From: a bacterium
Lineage (GTDB): Bacteria > Bacillota > Sulfobacillia > UBA995
DNA length: 64,000 nt
Reading direction: 5' to 3'
Assembly: GCA_031082145.1 (NCBI GenBank)
Contig: JAVHLP010000006.1
Coordinates: 62,001-126,000, forward strand
A model generated the notes under the pieces. It was given only the letters and a program-made list of their open reading frames with translations, was not told the origin of the DNA and ran no database searches. Positions 7,628 through 16,479 of the stretch are shown in pieces; the first letter of the stretch is position 1, and each line of letters starts with the position of its first letter. The translations under genes were made by a program, and so were the position numbers.

Positions 7628-8344
7628 ATGAGTTCCCAGACCTTCCTGGAGCATCTGGCGGAGTTGCGCCGGCGCCTGATCATGGTGGCTGTTGTGCTCG
7701 GCGCCGGAACCGTGGCCGCATTCCCGTTCGCCGGCCAGGCCTACCGGCTGCTTGTGGCCCAGGCCGACTTCACGCTGGTCGTGCTCGCGGTTGAGGAAGC
7801 TTTCTACCTGCATCTCAGGATCGCTTTTGCGATAGGCCTGGTGCTGGCCCTGCCCGTGTTGCTCTACCACACCATCGCCTTCATCGTCCCCGCCTTGACC
7901 CGCTCGGAGCAGAGGAAGCTTTTTCTCTACCTGCCCATGGGGTTTCTCCTCTTCCTGGGCGGGATTGCCTTTGCCTACTGGCAGGTGTTCCCGCTTCTTC
8001 TCCGGTTCTTCATCGGTTTCACGTCCGAGGAACTCAGCCCGGTCATCACCGCCGGCAGCTATCTGGGATTCGTCCTTAGCACGATTCTCCCGTTCGGCTT
8101 CTTGTTCGAGCTGCCGCTGGTCGTTGTGCTCCTGACCAGCCTCGGCATACTGACCCCCGATCTCATGGTCCGCAACCGCAAATTCGTGATCCTCGCCCTC
8201 TTCGTCGTCGCCGCCTTGCTCACCCCGCCCGACGTGGTGTCGCAGCTACTGCTCGCCGCCCCTCTGTTGGTTCTCTACGAGGCAAGCATTCTGATAAGCA
8301 GCGTCATCATGAGGACCAGGCGGCGGGAGCGGTCGCCGGCCTGA
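7628..8344 (+). CDS. tatC: Sec-independent protein translocase TatC
   Basis: 238 residues from ATG 7628 (SSQTFLEHLAELRRRLI, the conserved TatC N-terminus); upstream in-frame codons lie inside the second tatA. Six membrane helices are visible, with the conserved FIVPALTRSEQRKLFLY loop and the FELPLVVVLLTSLGILTPD region. TatC binds the twin-arginine signal. The immediate downstream formate dehydrogenase carries such a signal, so the tat genes sit next to at least one of their substrates. Confidence 0.93.
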   Translation: MSSQTFLEHLAELRRRLIMVAVVLGAGTVAAFPFAGQAYRLLVAQADFTLVVLAVEEAFYLHLRIAFAIGLVLALPVLLYHTIAFIVPALTRSEQRKLFLYLPMGFLLFLGGIAFAYWQVFPLLLRFFIGFTSEELSPVITAGSYLGFVLSTILPFGFLFELPLVVVLLTSLGILTPDLMVRNRKFVILALFVVAALLTPPDVVSQLLLAAPLLVLYEASILISSVIMRTRRRERSPA

Positions 8345-8372
8345 CGTCCTCCCCAGTCGAGGCGATGTACCG

Positions 8373-8393
8373 GCCCCCGAGGGGGCGTTTTTT
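8373..8393 (+). terminator. Rho-independent terminator after tatC
   Basis: GCCCC-CGAG-GGGGC type hairpin at 8373-8386 followed by a T run (TTTTTT at 8388-8393). It separates the tat operon from fdhE. Confidence 0.8.
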
Positions 8394-8485
8394 CCGCCCC
8401 AGGCAGGGGATAGGCCAGCCGGCGGCGAACTCCCGCCCCATGCCTGGCCCCCGTGGGTTGCCTGCCGCCGGATGACGGGCCCCCG

Positions 8486-9382
8486 GTGACGGAAGCGTGG
8501 CGATTCCGGGATGCCCGTTTGGCGCGTTCACAGAGAACTTGGAGGTCGGTACCGATAGATCAGGCGGGGAAGGAACCGGGCCGCCGGGAAAGCCAACTCC
8601 ATCACCTCCGAGAGACGCGACCGGGCTTCAAGTTGATGGCCGATCTCTTGGAGCGCCTGCTTGTAGATGGCGGGGGCGCCTTTTCCGAGTCCGCTGACGG
8701 AGAAGTGGCGGCGGAGGCTCTGAGCCGCCGCTGGCAGCAGGTGACGGAGGCGGTTGCCGATTTCGCCTCTCTGCTGGCGGGTGTGCCGGGCTGGCGCGAG
8801 ATCCCTCCTGAAGATCTGGATGACCATCACCGGCGGTTGCCGGGGGATCCGGCGGGGACGGCGGGACGCCTGTCGGCGGCCACCGGGCTCGGCTTGGACG
8901 TGGCTTCGTTCTTGCTCGTTCATACCCACGGCCCGTTCTATCAGGCCCGAGCCCTGGCGGCGGGCCCGTTGGACACTTCCTTGTGGACGGGCGGCCGCTG
9001 CCCCCAGTGCGGCGGACGGCCACACTACGGGCTCTTGGCCGGCCAGGAGGCCGCCCGGGTGCTGGAGTGCTGGCTGTGTGGAACCCGGTGGCGCTACCCC
9101 CGCCTGCAATGCCCCTACTGCGAGAACAGCCGCCAGGACACTCTGGGTTACTTCACCCTTCCCGAGGAACCCGGGATCCGCGTTTGCTTTTGCCGCAGTT
9201 GTGATTGCTATCTCAAGGTATATGATAGCCAACACTTGGCCGAGGTGGAGGTGGACTTGAGGATACTCAACTTCGCGACGCTGGCCCATGATGTGGCAGC
9301 GGTCCAACAGGGGTTCAGGCCTGGTTCAGGTCTGATCCTTGCGAGTACCGGCAGCACCGACGAGATACGCGAAGAGAGGTGA
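8486..9382 (+). CDS. fdhE: Formate dehydrogenase accessory protein FdhE
   Basis: 298 residues if it starts at GTG 8486; the frame is open from 8453 and no start has a convincing binding site, so the first ~40 residues are uncertain. The C-terminal half has the paired zinc- or iron-type cysteine motifs of FdhE: CPQCGGRPHYGLL, CWLCGTRWRYPRLQCPYC and a later CFCRSCDCYLKVYD. FdhE-family proteins bind formate dehydrogenase and help its maturation or quality control. It directly precedes the catalytic subunit (stop at 9382, next start at 9390). Confidence 0.85.
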   Translation: MTEAWRFRDARLARSQRTWRSVPIDQAGKEPGRRESQLHHLRETRPGFKLMADLLERLLVDGGGAFSESADGEVAAEALSRRWQQVTEAVADFASLLAGVPGWREIPPEDLDDHHRRLPGDPAGTAGRLSAATGLGLDVASFLLVHTHGPFYQARALAAGPLDTSLWTGGRCPQCGGRPHYGLLAGQEAARVLECWLCGTRWRYPRLQCPYCENSRQDTLGYFTLPEEPGIRVCFCRSCDCYLKVYDSQHLAEVEVDLRILNFATLAHDVAAVQQGFRPGSGLILASTGSTDEIREER

Positions 9383-9389
9383 GGCCCCG

Positions 9390-12300
9390 GTGAAGCTCTC
9401 CCGAAGAGAGTTCCTGAAGTGCTCGGGCGCGGGCATTGCGGCGACCACACTCGCGGGTCTGGGCCAGGAACACCACCTGGCCGGATCCGGCGAGCCCCTG
9501 AAGGTACACTACACCAGGGAAGTCAGCACGGTCTGCGCCTACTGCTCCTGCGGCTGCGGCTTGATCGCCCATGTCCGCGGGGGAGAAGTGGTCAACCTGG
9601 AGGGGGACCCCGACCACCCCGTCAACGAGGGGGCCCTGTGCTCCAAGGGGAGTTCTCTCCTGAACCTCCGTTACATGGCGGATAGGAACGGCCGGTTGGG
9701 TCACAATCCCAACCGCCTGACCCGAGTGCTGTACCGAGCCCCCCGCTCCTCCCAGTGGGAGGAGAAGACATGGGACTGGGCTATAGCCAGGATAGCGCAG
9801 AAGGTCCGGGAGACCAGGGATGCCAGCTTCGAGCGGGTTGACGCCAAGGGCGTGACCGTCAACCGGACCCGGGCCATCGCCCACCTCGGCAGCGCGGCCA
9901 TCAACAACGAGGAGAACTACCTCATGGTCAAGCTGCAGCGGGCCCTCGGTCTGATCTACCTGGACCACCATGCCCGGCTCTGTCACTCGTCCACCGTGGC
10001 CGGTCTGGCCAACACCTTCGGCCGGGGGGCGATGACCAACCACTACATCGACTACCGGAACGCGGATGTCATCATGGCCATCGGCGCCAATACGGCCGAG
10101 ATGCACCCCATGAGCATGCGCTGGATCGACCATGCGCGCCGGAAGCGGGGCGCCAAGCTGATAGCGGTGGACCCGCGGGTAACCCGGACGGCCGCCGTGG
10201 CGGATATCTACGCCCCTCTGCGGCCCGGCACGGACATCGCCTTCCTGGGCGGGTTCATCCGCTACGCCCTGGAGAAGGAGCTCTACCACGCGGACTACGT
10301 CAGGATGTACACCAACGCATCCTACCTGGTCAACCCGGACTATTCCTTCCAGGATGGGATGTTCTCGGGCGCCTCCACGGTGAACGGCAAGTTCACCTAT
10401 GACAAGGCGACCTGGTCCTACCAGACCGACGCCGAGGGCAACGTCCTCAAGGACGAGACTCTCCAGCATCCCAACTGCGTGTTCCAGTTGATGAAGCGCC
10501 ACTACGACCGCTATAACGTGGGCACCGTGTGTTCCATTACCGGGACGCCCCAGGAAGTCTACCTGAAAGCCGCCGAGACCTTCTGCCGGACGGGCGCGGC
10601 GGGCAAGGCGGGGACGATCCTCTATTCGATGGGAGTGACCCAGCACACCTACGGGGCGCAGAACTGCCGGGTCATCGGCGTGCTGCAGTTGCTGCTCGGC
10701 AACATGGGACTGGCCGGCGGAGGCGTCAACGCCCAGCGCGGCGAGTCCAACGTGCAGGGGTCGACCGACCAGGCCCTGCTCTACCACATCCTTCCCGGAT
10801 ACCTGCCGATGATCCAGGCGGGCAGCCACCCCACCCTGGCTGCTTACCATGCCACCACGCCGAAGAGCGGCTACTGGACCAACCGGCCCAAGTTCCTGAA
10901 TAGCCTCCTGAAGGCTTGGTGGGGAGACTCGGCCCAGCCCGAGAACGACTTCTGCTACGACTACCTTCCCAAGCTGGACGGTCGCGATTACTCCCACATG
11001 GCCATCTTCGAGGCCATGTACCGGCGCGAGATCAGGGGCATGTTCCTGTGGGGCCAGAACCCGGTGGTAGCCGGCCCCAACAGCCGGAAGATCCGGCAAG
11101 CCCTGTCCCGGTTGGACTGGGTGGCGGCCATCGACATCTTCGAGACCGAGTCGGCCACCTTCTGGAAGGCGCCGGACATCGACCCGTCGGCCGTGGAGAC
11201 GGAGGTCTTCCTGCTCCCGGCAGCGGTCAGCTACGAGAAGCCGGGGACCATCGCCAACAGCGGGCGCTGGATCCAGTGGCGCTACCAGGCTGTTCCCCCG
11301 TTGGGGGACGCCAAGGACGACCTGTGGATCGCCGATCGCCTCTACAAGGCCATCCGGGCCGAGTACCAGAAGGGCGGGGTATTCCCCGACCCCATCCTGC
11401 AGTTGAACTGGAACTACGACGTGCCGGGGGGAGAAGGACCAAGCGTCGACAAGGTGGCCCAGGAGATGAACGGCTACTACACGGCAACCGGTGCCCTGGT
11501 GCCCAACTTCACCCAGCTGGCCGACAACGGGTCCACCGCCTGCGGTAACTGGATCTACTCCGGCTACTACAACAACCTGGAGTTGCCGGCCTGCAAGAAG
11601 AGGATCGCCGAGAAGGCGGGGATAGGGCTTCACCCCGACTGGGCGTTCGCCTGGCCCCTCAACCGGCGCATTCTCTATAACCGATGTTCCAGTGATGAGA
11701 CCGGGCGACCCTGGTGCCCCGATCGGCCCGTGGTTTGGTGGCAGAATGAGACCTGGCAGCGCAGCGACGTGCCCGACTTCGGCTGGCTGAGCGCGACCGG
11801 GCAGCCGGTAACCCCGGAGGCTTCGTCGCGGCGCCCGTTCATCATGCTGCCGGAACTCCAGGGACGGTTCTTCTCCGCTCCCATGGCCGACGGGCCCTTC
11901 CCCGAGCACTACGAGCCGGCGGAGAGCCCGATCCGGAACATCCTGTCGTCCACCCAGGTCAACCCGGCCGCCGTCATCTACCTGTCGGAGATGAGCAAGC
12001 TGGCGGAGGTGGCCAGCCCCGACTTTCCCTACGTGGCTACCAGCTACCGGCTGACCGAGCACTGGCAGAGCGGTATCATGACCCGCAACTCGCCCTGGCT
12101 GAACGAGCTGATGCCCAACTTGTTCGTGGAGATCAGCCCTACCCTGGCCGAGCGCATCGGCGTGGAGAACGGGGAACCGGTCCTGGTATCCAGCATCCGG
12201 GGGGAGATAAAGGCGGTAGCCTGCGTCACCCCACGGGTGAAGCCGCTGCTTGTCGGCGGCAAGGAACTGGAGATCGTCGGAATGCCATGGCACTGGGGGT

Positions 12301-12416
12301 ACGCGGGCATGTCCCGGGGCGACGTCACCAACGACCTCACTCCCCAGGCAGGGGACGCCAATACCGCCATCCCCGAGTACAAGGCTTTCCTCTGCAACAT
12401 AAGGAGGGTGAGCTAG
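9390..12416 (+). CDS. fdnG: Formate dehydrogenase catalytic subunit, Tat-exported, cysteine (not selenocysteine) type
   Basis: 1008 residues from GTG 9390, after AGAGGTGAGG. The twin-arginine signal SRREFLK is at residues 4-10. A [4Fe-4S] site follows (C49, C52, C56, C84), then the molybdopterin domains. The family motif around the active site reads ARLCHSSTVAGLANTFGRGA, with C198 (TGT codon at 9981) where E. coli FdnG has selenocysteine; the next residue is the expected catalytic His. Length and segments match the large FdnG/FdoG class rather than cytoplasmic FdhF. It oxidises formate to CO2 (or reverses this) with a Mo/W-bis-MGD cofactor outside the membrane and passes electrons to the next gene's FeS protein. 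Confidence 0.92.
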   Translation: MKLSRREFLKCSGAGIAATTLAGLGQEHHLAGSGEPLKVHYTREVSTVCAYCSCGCGLIAHVRGGEVVNLEGDPDHPVNEGALCSKGSSLLNLRYMADRNGRLGHNPNRLTRVLYRAPRSSQWEEKTWDWAIARIAQKVRETRDASFERVDAKGVTVNRTRAIAHLGSAAINNEENYLMVKLQRALGLIYLDHHARLCHSSTVAGLANTFGRGAMTNHYIDYRNADVIMAIGANTAEMHPMSMRWIDHARRKRGAKLIAVDPRVTRTAAVADIYAPLRPGTDIAFLGGFIRYALEKELYHADYVRMYTNASYLVNPDYSFQDGMFSGASTVNGKFTYDKATWSYQTDAEGNVLKDETLQHPNCVFQLMKRHYDRYNVGTVCSITGTPQEVYLKAAETFCRTGAAGKAGTILYSMGVTQHTYGAQNCRVIGVLQLLLGNMGLAGGGVNAQRGESNVQGSTDQALLYHILPGYLPMIQAGSHPTLAAYHATTPKSGYWTNRPKFLNSLLKAWWGDSAQPENDFCYDYLPKLDGRDYSHMAIFEAMYRREIRGMFLWGQNPVVAGPNSRKIRQALSRLDWVAAIDIFETESATFWKAPDIDPSAVETEVFLLPAAVSYEKPGTIANSGRWIQWRYQAVPPLGDAKDDLWIADRLYKAIRAEYQKGGVFPDPILQLNWNYDVPGGEGPSVDKVAQEMNGYYTATGALVPNFTQLADNGSTACGNWIYSGYYNNLELPACKKRIAEKAGIGLHPDWAFAWPLNRRILYNRCSSDETGRPWCPDRPVVWWQNETWQRSDVPDFGWLSATGQPVTPEASSRRPFIMLPELQGRFFSAPMADGPFPEHYEPAESPIRNILSSTQVNPAAVIYLSEMSKLAEVASPDFPYVATSYRLTEHWQSGIMTRNSPWLNELMPNLFVEISPTLAERIGVENGEPVLVSSIRGEIKAVACVTPRVKPLLVGGKELEIVGMPWHWGYAGMSRGDVTNDLTPQAGDANTAIPEYKAFLCNIRRVS

Positions 12417-12417
12417 C

Positions 12418-13200
12418 ATGAAGGCGACCACTCTCATCGACGTCACCCGCTGCACAGGGTGCCGGGGCTGCCAGGTATCGTGCAAGCAGTGGAACCAGCT
12501 GCCGGCGGAGACCACCCGCTTCCGCGGCACCTACGAGAATCCACCGGCCCTCTCGCCCATCACCTGGACCCGGGTGCTCTTCCGGGAGCGGGTGCATCGG
12601 GGTAAGGTCGAGTGGTTCTTCGCCAAGACCCAGTGCATGCACTGCACCGACGCCAGCTGCATCACGGTCTGCCCCACGGGGGCGGCCCACCGGACTCCCG
12701 AGGGGACGGTCAAGGTCGACCCTAACCGCTGCATCGGCTGCAACTACTGCGTGGCCAACTGCCCGTTCGAGGTTCCCCGTTACGATCCCACCCGGAACGC
12801 CGTCCGGAAGTGCACCTTCTGCTACGACCGGATTACCAACGGCCTGAAGCCGGCCTGCGTCCAGACCTGTCCCACGGGAGCCCTCCAGTTCGGTGACCGG
12901 CAGGAAATGGTCAGGTTGGCCCAGCGACGGGTGGAAGAGCTCAAGGCGGCGGGCCGCACCGAGGCCAGGATATACGGCCTGGACGAGGTTGCCGGCACCG
13001 CCGTCTTCTACGTGCTGGCCGAAGAGCCCGCAGTCTATGGTCTGGTGCAGGATCCGCAAGTGCCGTTGACGGCAACTCTGTGGGGAATCATCTTCAAGCC
13101 CGTTCGGGTGCTGGCCGTGGCCGGCGCCGTCGTGGCGGGGCTCCTGGCTCGCCGGCAGCAAGCTGAGGACCAGGGGCAGGAACGAGGAGGTGACCTTTGA
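12418..13200 (+). CDS. fdnH: Formate dehydrogenase iron-sulfur subunit (FdnH-like)
   Basis: 260 residues, one base after the catalytic subunit. Four [4Fe-4S] binding cysteine sets are visible: CTGCRGCQVSC, CMHCTDASCITVCP, CIGCNYCVANCP and CTFCYDRITNG...CVQTCP. A single C-terminal hydrophobic helix (LWGIIFKPVRVLAVAGAVVA, about residues 222-245) would anchor it, as in FdnH. It should carry electrons from the molybdenum site to the membrane. In known FDH-N the receiver is a cytochrome b subunit (FdnI), which is absent here; the next genes are rnfD and rnfC. Confidence 0.92.
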   Translation: MKATTLIDVTRCTGCRGCQVSCKQWNQLPAETTRFRGTYENPPALSPITWTRVLFRERVHRGKVEWFFAKTQCMHCTDASCITVCPTGAAHRTPEGTVKVDPNRCIGCNYCVANCPFEVPRYDPTRNAVRKCTFCYDRITNGLKPACVQTCPTGALQFGDRQEMVRLAQRRVEELKAAGRTEARIYGLDEVAGTAVFYVLAEEPAVYGLVQDPQVPLTATLWGIIFKPVRVLAVAGAVVAGLLARRQQAEDQGQERGGDL

Positions 13201-14171
13201 TGGCCGACCACAGACTGGTGGTCACCGAGCCCCCCCACCTGACATCGGGGGAGAGTGTCCGGCGGGCCATGCTTGACGTTCTCCTGGCCCTGGGTCTGGT
13301 GACCCTGGTGTCCCTGTACTACTTCCGCTGGAATGCGGCGCTGCTCATCAGTGTCAGCTTGCTGACGGCAGTCATCGTCGACCTGATCGCCAAGCGCATC
13401 AAGGGCAGACCGCTCGCCTTCGGTGACGGCAGCGTCTTGGTCACCGGCCTCCTGGTTGCCCTCTGCTTGCCGCCCCTGGCCGGCTGGTGGGTGGCCGTGT
13501 TTGCCACCGCGCTGGCCGTGGGGGTGGCCAAGGAATGGATGGGTGGCCTGGGCTGGAACCGCTTCAACCCGGCGGCATTCGGCCGGGCAGGGGTCATCCT
13601 GCTGTGGGAAGTGACCGTCTGGCTCAACCAGCAACTGGCCACCTTGCGCCTCACCTTCCCCGTCTCGCCGGTGGTGGCGGACGCCGTGACCGGGGCCACG
13701 CCCCTGGCCTTGCTGAAGCGGGGGCTCTTGGACGTGAGCTACGGCCAACTGCTCGTGGCCTACCCCGGAGGGGCGCTGGGGGAGACTTCCGCCATCGCCC
13801 TGCTCGCCGGAGGTCTGTATCTTGTCTACCGAAAGCACATCTGCTGGCGGGTGCCGGCAGCGATGATCGGGTCGGTAGTGGTGTTCAGCGCCCTGTTCGG
13901 AAGCGATCCGTTCTACCATGTACTCACCGGAGGCCTGCTGCTGGGAGCCTTCTTCATGGCCACCGACTGGGTGACCAGCCCAATCACCGATCGGGGCAAG
14001 ATCCTGTTCGGCGTGCTCATCGGGCTGCTGGTGGTCGTGTTCCGGGTGTTCCTGGCCTCGACCGAGAGTGTTGTCTTCTCTATCCTGATCATGAACGCCT
14101 TCGTCCCCGTCATTGACCGGGTGACCAGGCGGCGCAAGTTCGGTCAGGTGTCCCTGACCCGGACGGCGTGA
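13200..14171 (+). CDS. rnfD: RnfD/NqrB-family membrane flavoprotein subunit
   Basis: 323 residues; ATG 13200 overlaps the stop of the FeS subunit (TGATG). Eight to ten membrane helices are visible. The motif DAVTGATPLA (residues 161-170) is the ApbE-type flavinylation signal of RnfD/NqrB, with T167 as the predicted covalent FMN site, and GWNRFNPAAFGRAG is also family typical. In the Rnf complex RnfD sits in the membrane with RnfA, E and G. Here only RnfD and RnfC are present and they follow formate dehydrogenase, so it may act as the membrane anchor and electron conduit of that enzyme (inference). Confidence 0.9.
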   Translation: MADHRLVVTEPPHLTSGESVRRAMLDVLLALGLVTLVSLYYFRWNAALLISVSLLTAVIVDLIAKRIKGRPLAFGDGSVLVTGLLVALCLPPLAGWWVAVFATALAVGVAKEWMGGLGWNRFNPAAFGRAGVILLWEVTVWLNQQLATLRLTFPVSPVVADAVTGATPLALLKRGLLDVSYGQLLVAYPGGALGETSAIALLAGGLYLVYRKHICWRVPAAMIGSVVVFSALFGSDPFYHVLTGGLLLGAFFMATDWVTSPITDRGKILFGVLIGLLVVVFRVFLASTESVVFSILIMNAFVPVIDRVTRRRKFGQVSLTRTA

Positions 14172-14189
14172 GGGGAGGAGGTGGCTGAC

Positions 14190-15512
14190 GTGACCAGGAG
14201 AACATTCGCCGGCGGCGTGCATGTTCCCGAGCACAAGGACGCTACCGGCCAACTGCCAATCGAGGATCTGGCCTTGCCCGGGGAGGTGTTCGTGCCTCTG
14301 TTGCAGCATACTGGCGCTCCCTGCCGCAGCCTGGTGGAGGTGGGCCAGCGGGTTCTGAAGGGCCAGAAGATAGGTGACGCGGATGCGTTTGTCACGGCAC
14401 CGGTGCACTCACCGGTTACCGGAACGGTGAAGGCGGTCGAGGAGCGGCTTATCTTCAACCACCGCAAGGTGGAGGGAGTGGCGATCACCACCGGCCCGGC
14501 CGCCGACCAGGCCCAGACGGCCTTCATGGAGGCCGTGCTGGAGTGGCAGGAACTCAAGCCGGAGGCCATCGTACGCATCGTTCGGGAGGCCGGCCTGGCC
14601 GGGCTGGGTGGGGCGGCCTTCCCCACCCACGTGAAGCTGTCCCCGAAAGACAAGCGCTTCGACACCCTGATCATCAACGGCTGTGAATGCGAGCCGTTTC
14701 TGACCTGCGACCACCGTCTGCTGCTGGAGCGGACGGAAGCGATCGTGACGGGGATCCTGATCCTCAAACACGTGACCGGGGCCGGGCGGGTGATCGTCGG
14801 CATCGAGGACAACAAGCCCGACGCCATAGAGGCCATGAAAGCGGCCGTCTCCGGGCACCCGGGGATGGCAGTGGAGGTCCTGGAGACCCGGTACCCCCAG
14901 GGAGCCGAGAAGCAGCTCATCAAAGCCCTGCTGAACCGCGAGGTCCCGCCGGGCGGGCTGCCCATGGACGTGGGAGCGCTGGTCCACAACGTCGGCACGG
15001 CGATCGCCGTGGCCGAGGCCGTGACCGGCGGCAAACCACTCATCGAGCGGGTGTTAACGGTGGGGGGACCGGGCATCGTACGGCCGGCCAACGTGCGGGT
15101 GGCCATAGGCACTCCCATCAGCGATGTCATCGCCCATGCGGGCGGGCTCAGGGACGGCGTCACGCGGGTCGTGATGGGAGGCCCCATGACCGGCTGGGCC
15201 CAGGACGACCTGAGCGTGCCGGTGGTGAAGGGTACCAGTGGCATACTGGCACTGGACGAATCGCTCACCGGGGTGGCTGTCGCCCATGAAGTCTGCGTGC
15301 GATGCGGGCGATGCGTGCAGGCGTGTCCCCAGTTGCTGTATCCCAACTTCCTGGGGACTACCGCCGAACATGGGGATTGGTCCCGGGCCGAGGCGGAAGG
15401 GGCCTTGGACTGCGTGGAATGCGGGGTCTGCGCTTACGTCTGTCCCGGTCACCGGCCCCTGGTGAGGTTCGTCCGCGAGGCTAAGGCGGCCATCATGGCT
15501 CGCCGGAAGTAG
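14190..15512 (+). CDS. rnfC: RnfC-family NADH/ferredoxin-side subunit
   Basis: 440 residues from GTG 14190, eight bases after GGGGAGGAGG; GTG 14181 abuts that site. Family features in order: FAGGVHVPEHK at the N-terminus, the NADH/FMN-binding AGLAGLGGAAFPTHVKL near residue 135, INGCECEPFLTCD, then two [4Fe-4S] motifs CVRCGRCVQACP and CVECGVCAYVCP near the C-terminus. In Rnf this soluble subunit exchanges electrons with NAD(H). As last gene of the formate dehydrogenase operon it could pass formate electrons to NAD+ on the cytoplasmic side. Confidence 0.92.
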   Translation: MTRRTFAGGVHVPEHKDATGQLPIEDLALPGEVFVPLLQHTGAPCRSLVEVGQRVLKGQKIGDADAFVTAPVHSPVTGTVKAVEERLIFNHRKVEGVAITTGPAADQAQTAFMEAVLEWQELKPEAIVRIVREAGLAGLGGAAFPTHVKLSPKDKRFDTLIINGCECEPFLTCDHRLLLERTEAIVTGILILKHVTGAGRVIVGIEDNKPDAIEAMKAAVSGHPGMAVEVLETRYPQGAEKQLIKALLNREVPPGGLPMDVGALVHNVGTAIAVAEAVTGGKPLIERVLTVGGPGIVRPANVRVAIGTPISDVIAHAGGLRDGVTRVVMGGPMTGWAQDDLSVPVVKGTSGILALDESLTGVAVAHEVCVRCGRCVQACPQLLYPNFLGTTAEHGDWSRAEAEGALDCVECGVCAYVCPGHRPLVRFVREAKAAIMARRK

Positions 15513-15554
15513 AAGAGAGGGAAGTCTGGGCGGCGGGGCGAACCGCCCGCCCGG

Positions 15555-16376
15555 TCAGCGGGCAGGCCGCGAGGCCTGCCCGCCAGGATTCTCCCCGGCC
15601 CAGAGCCGGAGCAGATCTGGCAGGGCCGCCAGGGCAGCCGTGCGGCCCAGTTCGGCCAGCCGCTCCGCCGCCCCCAAGTCCATCAAGCTGAACGCCTCGG
15701 TAGGGGGGGCGATCACCGCGTCCGCCAGGGACATCTCCTGGTAGTCGCGAGTCCGCTGCATGATGGCCAGGGCGGCCACAACCGTTGCCACCACGGTCTG
15801 GGGCTCGCGGCCGGTGAAAGGAGCCCCGGCCACATGGACGGCCACCACCGGCCCGCCCCCCAGGGCCTTGGCTGCCCGCACGGGGACGGCGCCGAACACC
15901 CCTCCGTCCACCAGAAGACGGCCGGCCACCCGGACCGGCGGGAATACCCCGGGTATGGCGCAACTCGCCCGCACCGCCTGGCTCACCCGCAGGCCGGGAT
16001 CGGACAGCCAGACCTCCTCGCCGGTCAGAATATCGGCTGCGGTACAGACAAAGGGGAGCACGAGATCGGCGAAAGCTCGCCCCCCCAACGTGTCCTCCAG
16101 CCAGGCCTGGAGCCGCTTGGTCCCCAGTAGGCTGCGCCGGGGGATCACCGGTTCTGTAAGGTCGGCCCAGGTTATGCGCGAGGCCCGCTCCCGCATTCGC
16201 GAGGGACTGACCCCTGCGGCGTAGGCCGCGCCGACTATGGCCCCGGCGCTTGTGCCGGCCACGAAACTCGGCCGGAGGCCGTTCTCCTCCAGAACTTCCA
16301 GGACGCCCAGATGGGCCAGGCCTCTTGCCGCCCCGCCACCCAGAGCCAGGCCAACTCGTGGGGTCTGGCCGCCCAC
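15555..16376 (-). CDS. Patatin-like phospholipase (RssA-type)
   Basis: 273 residues from GTG 16376. The patatin signature is complete: oxyanion GGGAARGLAHLGVL near residue 13, nucleophile Ser in GTSAGAIVGAAYAAG near 42, and catalytic Asp in LVDGGVFGAVP near 155. This bacterial RssA/YlbK subgroup hydrolyses lipid esters but physiological substrates are mostly unknown. No signal peptide is seen, so it is cytoplasmic or membrane associated. It converges on rnfC and is divergent from the C_GCAxxG_C_C gene. Confidence 0.9.
   Translation of the reverse strand: MGGQTPRVGLALGGGAARGLAHLGVLEVLEENGLRPSFVAGTSAGAIVGAAYAAGVSPSRMRERASRITWADLTEPVIPRRSLLGTKRLQAWLEDTLGGRAFADLVLPFVCTAADILTGEEVWLSDPGLRVSQAVRASCAIPGVFPPVRVAGRLLVDGGVFGAVPVRAAKALGGGPVVAVHVAGAPFTGREPQTVVATVVAALAIMQRTRDYQEMSLADAVIAPPTEAFSLMDLGAAERLAELGRTAALAALPDLLRLWAGENPGGQASRPAR
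15558..15583. terminator. Perfect 11-bp hairpin with GCGA tetraloop between convergent genes
   Basis: GCGGGCAGGCC (15558-15568) and GGCCTGCCCGC (15573-15583) pair perfectly around a GCGA (GNRA) loop. It lies 46 bases beyond rnfC and overlaps the last codons of the converging patatin gene, so it may end the formate dehydrogenase transcript. No U-tract is present. Confidence 0.45.
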
Positions 16377-16479
16377 CCATCCTCACCCCCTCGGGATCTT
16401 CGGCGGCGGCCGATCCCGATCCTTCGCGGAGGGGAGCGGCCGCCCAAAAGCGAAGTACTGCTCAGCGAGGTGATGGCGA

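Noticed and set aside
9315..12530. A 1071-codon open frame antisense to the formate dehydrogenase catalytic gene
   Set aside because: GC-rich codon bias leaves few stops on the opposite strand. The composition (Gly, His, Val, Pro, Arg-rich, no domain) and the clear sense gene show it is not coding.
8486..15512. A complete Rnf complex
   Set aside because: Only RnfC and RnfD are encoded; no RnfA, B, E or G is found in any frame in the surrounding region.
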